From Pseudomonas marginalis (GTDB lineage Bacteria > Pseudomonadota > Gammaproteobacteria > Pseudomonadales > Pseudomonadaceae), in assembly GCF_008692035.1 (NCBI RefSeq), contig NZ_VTFG01000001.1, positions 3,225,501 through 3,289,500 on the forward strand: a stretch of 64,000 nucleotides of DNA, read 5' to 3'. Under the pieces are notes generated by a model. The model saw only the letters and a program-made list of their open reading frames with translations, searched no databases and was not told the origin of the DNA. Shown one piece after another: positions 60,162-64,000 of this stretch. Made by a program: the position numbers and the translations under genes. The stretch's first letter is position 1, and each line of letters opens with the position of its first letter.

Positions 60162-63100
60162 GTTGGCTCGTTACCAAGTCTAGAAGTTTATCCAAGGCCT
60201 GATTAGTTGCGCTTACCTGGCACTCGCCGGCAAGCTCTCCAGCTTCGTGGCTGGCAGCATCGAGCACCTCTTTAATAGCCAGGCGCACCTTGCGTATCTT
60301 GAAGGCATTGTTGCGCCAATCATCCTGACGGTTGGCCAGCACCGCGTTATCGACTGCCAACGCTAGACCGGCGTTTTTATCCAAATTGTCGTACAGCGCC
60401 TGACGCGCTCCGGTGTTCATGGTTGATGGATAGCTATTGGTACTGCTTGGGTTCTTCGCCTGTTTTGTCAGCTCAACAACCTCCTGTAGATACTGCTGGT
60501 AGCTGATGGCGTCTTCTTTGCGCTTGGCGATCAAGGCATCCAGCAACGACGACATCGTCTCGTAATACTTCGGGTTGATTGGCGACTCATCGATAATCAG
60601 TTTACGCACGTTGTTCTCGATGGTCTCTGCGACAGCCTCCTCGCTACCGCGAATTCCCTGAGGCAGCGCATCTACCGCATCAACTCCGCGCTCGACGATG
60701 AGCTGGATCAACGATAAATCGTTGAATGCGGAGATGATCTCGCTTTCTTCAGCACGGATATAGGTGTCGATCAAAAAGCGCATGTCAGGCTCATAAGCCT
60801 TGAGGTCGATGTAGTCACCGCTAGCAACCTTAACCTCGTCACGCACCTTGTTGTAATGATCAACTTCGTTTTTGATCTCGGCGATTTGCTTGGCGCTATA
60901 ACCCGCCTCTTCCAGCTCGTTGGCGACAGCGGCGAAGCAGCGAATCAAGGCAGCGGTCATCTTGTACAGGTTTAGCCGGCGCGGCTCGTTTGCCTTGAGT
61001 TGTTCGGGGTTGCCCGATTCAGTCCCGCAAAAGTAGCGCAGATAAGCCGGTGTATCTCTTGGCCGATCAACCAGTTCGCACAGCGCCTTGATTGTCTCGC
61101 GCGCATTCTCTAGATCGTCACGGGCATTACTGAGACGGTCTTCCAGCAGGCCTGCAACATCTGCCTTGTCGAACCCATCCAGTGCTCCGCTTGTGTAGTC
61201 GCCGATGGAGTTTTCCAGCTGTTTGAAAAGATCTTTATAGTCGACGATGTAGCCGTATTGCTTGTCTTCACCATCGAGGCGATTGACCCGGCAAATGGCC
61301 TGAAACAGGCCGTGGTCGCGCATTTGCTTGTCGATGTATAGGTAGGTGGCTGAAGGGGCATCAAAGCCGGTCAGGAGCTTATCGACCACGATCAGCAGAC
61401 GCATCTGCCCGGGCTCCTTGATGAACTTCTGCTTAACCTCTTTTTCGAACACTTCCGGATCTTTACCATCCAGCATCTGGTTGTAGATGTTGTATTTACG
61501 CAGTTTCTCGGTCAGCCCTTCGCCAGTAGCCTCGCCCTTAATGTCGGCTGGCGATGGCTTGTAGCTGGTGACTATGGCGCAGGTATCGGCCATGCCCGCC
61601 TTAGCAAATAGCTCGTAGCACTTGCAGGCCTCGAAGATGCTGCTAGTGACCAGCATCGCATTGCCTCGCCCATTCGCTAAGCGGTCGCGGGTGGCTAGGT
61701 CGAGCATGATGTCGGCGACGATTTTCTCCAGCCGTGACTGGCTCGATAGCACTTTCTGCAAGGTTCCCCAACGTTGCTTCAGTTGCGCTTTAGCAAGGTC
61801 ATTCAGACCCTTAGTTTTGGCCTCAAACCACTGATCGATCTTTTTCTGCGAGGTGATGTTTTGGTCGATGTCGCGGGCTTCGTAGCGCAAGTCGAGCACC
61901 ACGCCATCCTTAACGGCCTCATCAAACTTGTAGGTGTGGATGTAGCCGCCGAAGACCTCGATGCTCTTTTGCTTGTCCGCCTTGAGCAGCGGCGTGCCGG
62001 TGAAACCGACAAACAGCGCATTAGGCAGAATAGCCTTCATCGCCTTGTGCAGTTCACCAGACTGGGTGCGGTGGCACTCATCGACGAACACATAAATATC
62101 GCCCCTGGCGCGAAAATCAGCCGGCAAGCTCTTACGCAGCTCCTCAAGGAAACCTTTGATATCCGGGTTATCCGAATCGTCCTCTTCGCGGCTGCCGAAC
62201 TTATGCACCAACGAACACAACAGCCAGGGTGCCGGCTGGTTCAGCTTAGCGATCAGGTCAGCGCCGCTCTGGCTGCGGTATATTTGCTCATTGACCCCGG
62301 TAAAGACTTTCTCGATTTGCTCGTCCAGTTCGGTACGGTCGGTGATAATCAGTACCCGAGAGTCCTGGATGTTTTCCCTTATCCACTTGGCCAGCCAGAC
62401 CATGGTCAGTGACTTACCACTGCCTTGCGTGTGCCAAATGATCCCACCCTCGCGGCGGCGCAAGTAATCCTGGGCAGCACGCACACCGAAATATTGATTC
62501 TGGCGGCAAAGTTTTTTCACGCCACTGTCGTACACCACATAGTCGTGTATCAATTCCAATAAACGGCTTTTGCTGCACATCTGCTGCAGCTGCCGATCTA
62601 GGAGGTTCTCAACCGGACTGTCTTCCTTCCAAGTCAGGAAATACTTCTCTCCTGTCTGGATGGTTCCGTAGCGCATTCCTTGAGTGTCATTACCCGCCAT
62701 CACCAACTGCATGGTGGAAAAGAACGGTTGGATGAATTCAGGCTTCTGGTTATCAAGGTTCTGGCGAATACCCTGATTGACTGCCGTGCGTGAACGTTTC
62801 AACTCCAGCACGGCTAAGGCGATACCGTTGATGTACAGCACGATATCCGGGCGCTTGGAGCTGGCCTTGGCATCTGCACCCTTAACCGTTACTTCCTCGG
62901 CCAGTGCGAAATGGTTGTTCTCGGCGTTTTTCCAGTCGATTAACCAAACCGTTTGGGTGTTTTCGCCCACCTCAGGTTTGACTCGCACGCCGTAACGGAG
63001 CAGTTCATACACCGCTTTATTACGGTCATACAGACTCTTGCCGGCATCGGCAGCTACCTTAGTCAGCTCGAACAAGGCCCGGGTAATCAGCGTGGTGTCT

Positions 63101-63261
63101 ACACCCTGCTTGGTTAGCCAGATGCGGAGCAGCTCTTGCTCGATGTTGGCGTTGCTGGCGCGATCCGCCCAGTCACCTAAATACTCATAGCCAAGGGTGT
63201 GCTGGAACAATGCAACCACGCGTTCTTGGGTCTTACGCTCGATCTGGCCGACTGTATTCAT
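60151..63261 (-). CDS. hsdR: Type I restriction endonuclease subunit R
   Basis: About 1036 residues. The start at 63261 (MNTVGQIERKTQERVVALFQ) follows GAGAATTAT and matches family starts; an ATG at 63282 adds seven residues. The HSDR_N nuclease domain carries PDIVLYINGIALAVLELKRS (PD-ExK type). SF2 helicase motifs follow: HTQGSGKSLTMVWLA (Walker A), VDECHRTQ (DExH), VGFTGTPLL and QAICRVNR (motif VI). With HsdM and HsdS (not in the window) it translocates and cuts unmethylated foreign DNA. The N-terminal gene order suggests hsdM/hsdS lie beyond 64000. Confidence 0.95.
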   Translation of the reverse strand: MNTVGQIERKTQERVVALFQHTLGYEYLGDWADRASNANIEQELLRIWLTKQGVDTTLITRALFELTKVAADAGKSLYDRNKAVYELLRYGVRVKPEVGENTQTVWLIDWKNAENNHFALAEEVTVKGADAKASSKRPDIVLYINGIALAVLELKRSRTAVNQGIRQNLDNQKPEFIQPFFSTMQLVMAGNDTQGMRYGTIQTGEKYFLTWKEDSPVENLLDRQLQQMCSKSRLLELIHDYVVYDSGVKKLCRQNQYFGVRAAQDYLRRREGGIIWHTQGSGKSLTMVWLAKWIRENIQDSRVLIITDRTELDEQIEKVFTGVNEQIYRSQSGADLIAKLNQPAPWLLCSLVHKFGSREEDDSDNPDIKGFLEELRKSLPADFRARGDIYVFVDECHRTQSGELHKAMKAILPNALFVGFTGTPLLKADKQKSIEVFGGYIHTYKFDEAVKDGVVLDLRYEARDIDQNITSQKKIDQWFEAKTKGLNDLAKAQLKQRWGTLQKVLSSQSRLEKIVADIMLDLATRDRLANGRGNAMLVTSSIFEACKCYELFAKAGMADTCAIVTSYKPSPADIKGEATGEGLTEKLRKYNIYNQMLDGKDPEVFEKEVKQKFIKEPGQMRLLIVVDKLLTGFDAPSATYLYIDKQMRDHGLFQAICRVNRLDGEDKQYGYIVDYKDLFKQLENSIGDYTSGALDGFDKADVAGLLEDRLSNARDDLENARETIKALCELVDRPRDTPAYLRYFCGTESGNPEQLKANEPRRLNLYKMTAALIRCFAAVANELEEAGYSAKQIAEIKNEVDHYNKVRDEVKVASGDYIDLKAYEPDMRFLIDTYIRAEESEIISAFNDLSLIQLIVERGVDAVDALPQGIRGSEEAVAETIENNVRKLIIDESPINPKYYETMSSLLDALIAKRKEDAISYQQYLQEVVELTKQAKNPSSTNSYPSTMNTGARQALYDNLDKNAGLALAVDNAVLANRQDDWRNNAFKIRKVRLAIKEVLDAASHEAGELAGECQVSATNQALDKLLDLVTSQRDY

Positions 63262-63351
63262 ATAATTCTCAATTAGATCCATCTAACGCCAAATGTCCGC
63301 CGACAATGTCCTTGGGTTATCAACCCTTAGGTTCGAGATCGTCAACATGCC

Positions 63352-64000
63352 TTAAAGCAAATAATGCTTCAGCCTCTCAGGTGCCCATACACGATTTGCA
63401 AGAGCTTCAACCAGTTCGCATCTTTCCATTTGCTGCATTTTGTTGAAGGTTGCATAAGACTTGAAAGGTAGCTGCTGGGCTTTCCGGAATGCCTCAAATT
63501 TAGGTTGGTTTTTGTAGGCCGACTCAGTAAGCGTAGCTGCATAAAAATTCTGCTGCGCATACTGTGGCGCCTTTTCCTCGAAGGTATTGTCCTGATAACT
63601 GCGGTTCACATCCGCCGGAAGTAGGACGAGCCCGGCTACATGATTGCGAGCTGCCTCAAACTCCTGCTCAGATGCGAACTCTTCGGAGTGGCGACTGTAT
63701 TTGTCAGCCCAAATGTGCTCGATGTCACAAGGATTTTTCGAATTGCGATCTACATAGTGTGGGAATAAATCTGGTTTACCTGCACCCATTTCGGTGAATG
63801 CTGTGATGCGAGCTAATAAATGGTAAATATAGCGTCGACTGAACTGATTCAATCTAAGATCATTGATGCCATGACGTCCACGACTTGGACTTCCCGAAAA
63901 AGTCACATCGTCAGCATCAATCTTGCCCATTAGTACCTGAACCAGCTTCTCAAGGCTTAGCCCACGAATCTCTTTGCACAAAGACCACATCGTGTAACTG
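63352..64000 (-). CDS. DUF262/DUF1524 (GmrSD-like) protein, C-terminal part
   Basis: At least 215 residues visible, with the frame open to the window edge and the N-terminus outside. The C-terminal DUF1524 HNH-like nuclease shows NPCDIEHIWADKYSRHSEEF (His of the ExHxxP-like motif). ARNHVAGLVLLPADVNRSYQ supplies the following Asn. DUF262/DUF1524 proteins are type IV-like restriction enzymes against modified DNA. Placed just upstream of hsdR on the same strand (70-base gap), it is part of the type I locus. Confidence 0.8.
   Translation of the reverse strand, partial: SYTMWSLCKEIRGLSLEKLVQVLMGKIDADDVTFSGSPSRGRHGINDLRLNQFSRRYIYHLLARITAFTEMGAGKPDLFPHYVDRNSKNPCDIEHIWADKYSRHSEEFASEQEFEAARNHVAGLVLLPADVNRSYQDNTFEEKAPQYAQQNFYAATLTESAYKNQPKFEAFRKAQQLPFKSYATFNKMQQMERCELVEALANRVWAPERLKHYLL

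Overview
The window is chromosomal DNA of a Pseudomonas, most likely from the P. fluorescens group. The evidence is the gene order of the left half: a complete haem-acquisition (has) operon, a quinate/shikimate catabolic cluster and typical Pseudomonas housekeeping genes. High-GC codon use and REPIN-type repeats built on a GTGGGAGGG...CTTGC core point the same way.

Bases 1-11200 hold the end of trmA, a DUF4160/DUF2442 pair, and a complete has locus read on the minus strand in the order hasI-hasS-hasR-hasA-hasD-hasE-hasF. HasI (sigma) and HasS (anti-sigma) switch on the receptor HasR. HasA is the secreted haem scavenger, and HasDEF is its type I secretion channel. A Fur-like box sits upstream of hasI. 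Bases 11230-16900 are a quinate/shikimate module: dehydroquinate dehydratase, shikimate dehydrogenase, a TetR regulator, the fused 3-dehydroshikimate dehydratase QuiC and an MFS importer. Similar sequence motifs occur in its two divergent promoter regions. Bases 16900-33100 are core genes (EamA transporters, YpfJ-like peptidase, TesB, HDAC-like deacetylase, BaiN-like flavoprotein, RhlE-like helicase, Lrp regulator, exonuclease, NYN protein, DUF2076, YciC, EEP phosphatase). Two nearly identical REPINs and a small acyl-carrier-like/hydrophobic protein pair lie among them.

At about base 35270 the ATP-dependent helicase gene hrpB is cut immediately before the codons for the ERSLDADL stretch that follows its DExH motif. 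From there to the end of the window lies a lower-GC genomic island. It opens with four overlapping integrase-type genes: three tyrosine-recombinase-like proteins and one small helical protein. This is a multi-recombinase module resembling Tn554-type and gamma-mobile-trio elements.

The island cargo is rich in candidate defence genes. These include a RexAB-like pair (DUF4747-like protein plus four-helix membrane protein), a DUF3800 plus PD-(D/E)XK-like pair, and a fluoride riboswitch with crcB and a clipped EamA gene. They also include a DEDDh exonuclease, a HEPN/zinc-ribbon protein, an XRE regulator, a DUF6957 group, a zinc-ribbon/glycine-zipper protein and a YaaW-like plus hydrophobic-helix pair. 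A type I restriction locus follows, with HsdR, an M48-type peptidase and a DUF262/DUF1524 protein that runs off the end. The other end of the island, with the 5' part of hrpB, and the hsdM/hsdS genes must lie beyond base 64000. Many island genes have no recognised function, and the defence roles are inferences from domains and context.
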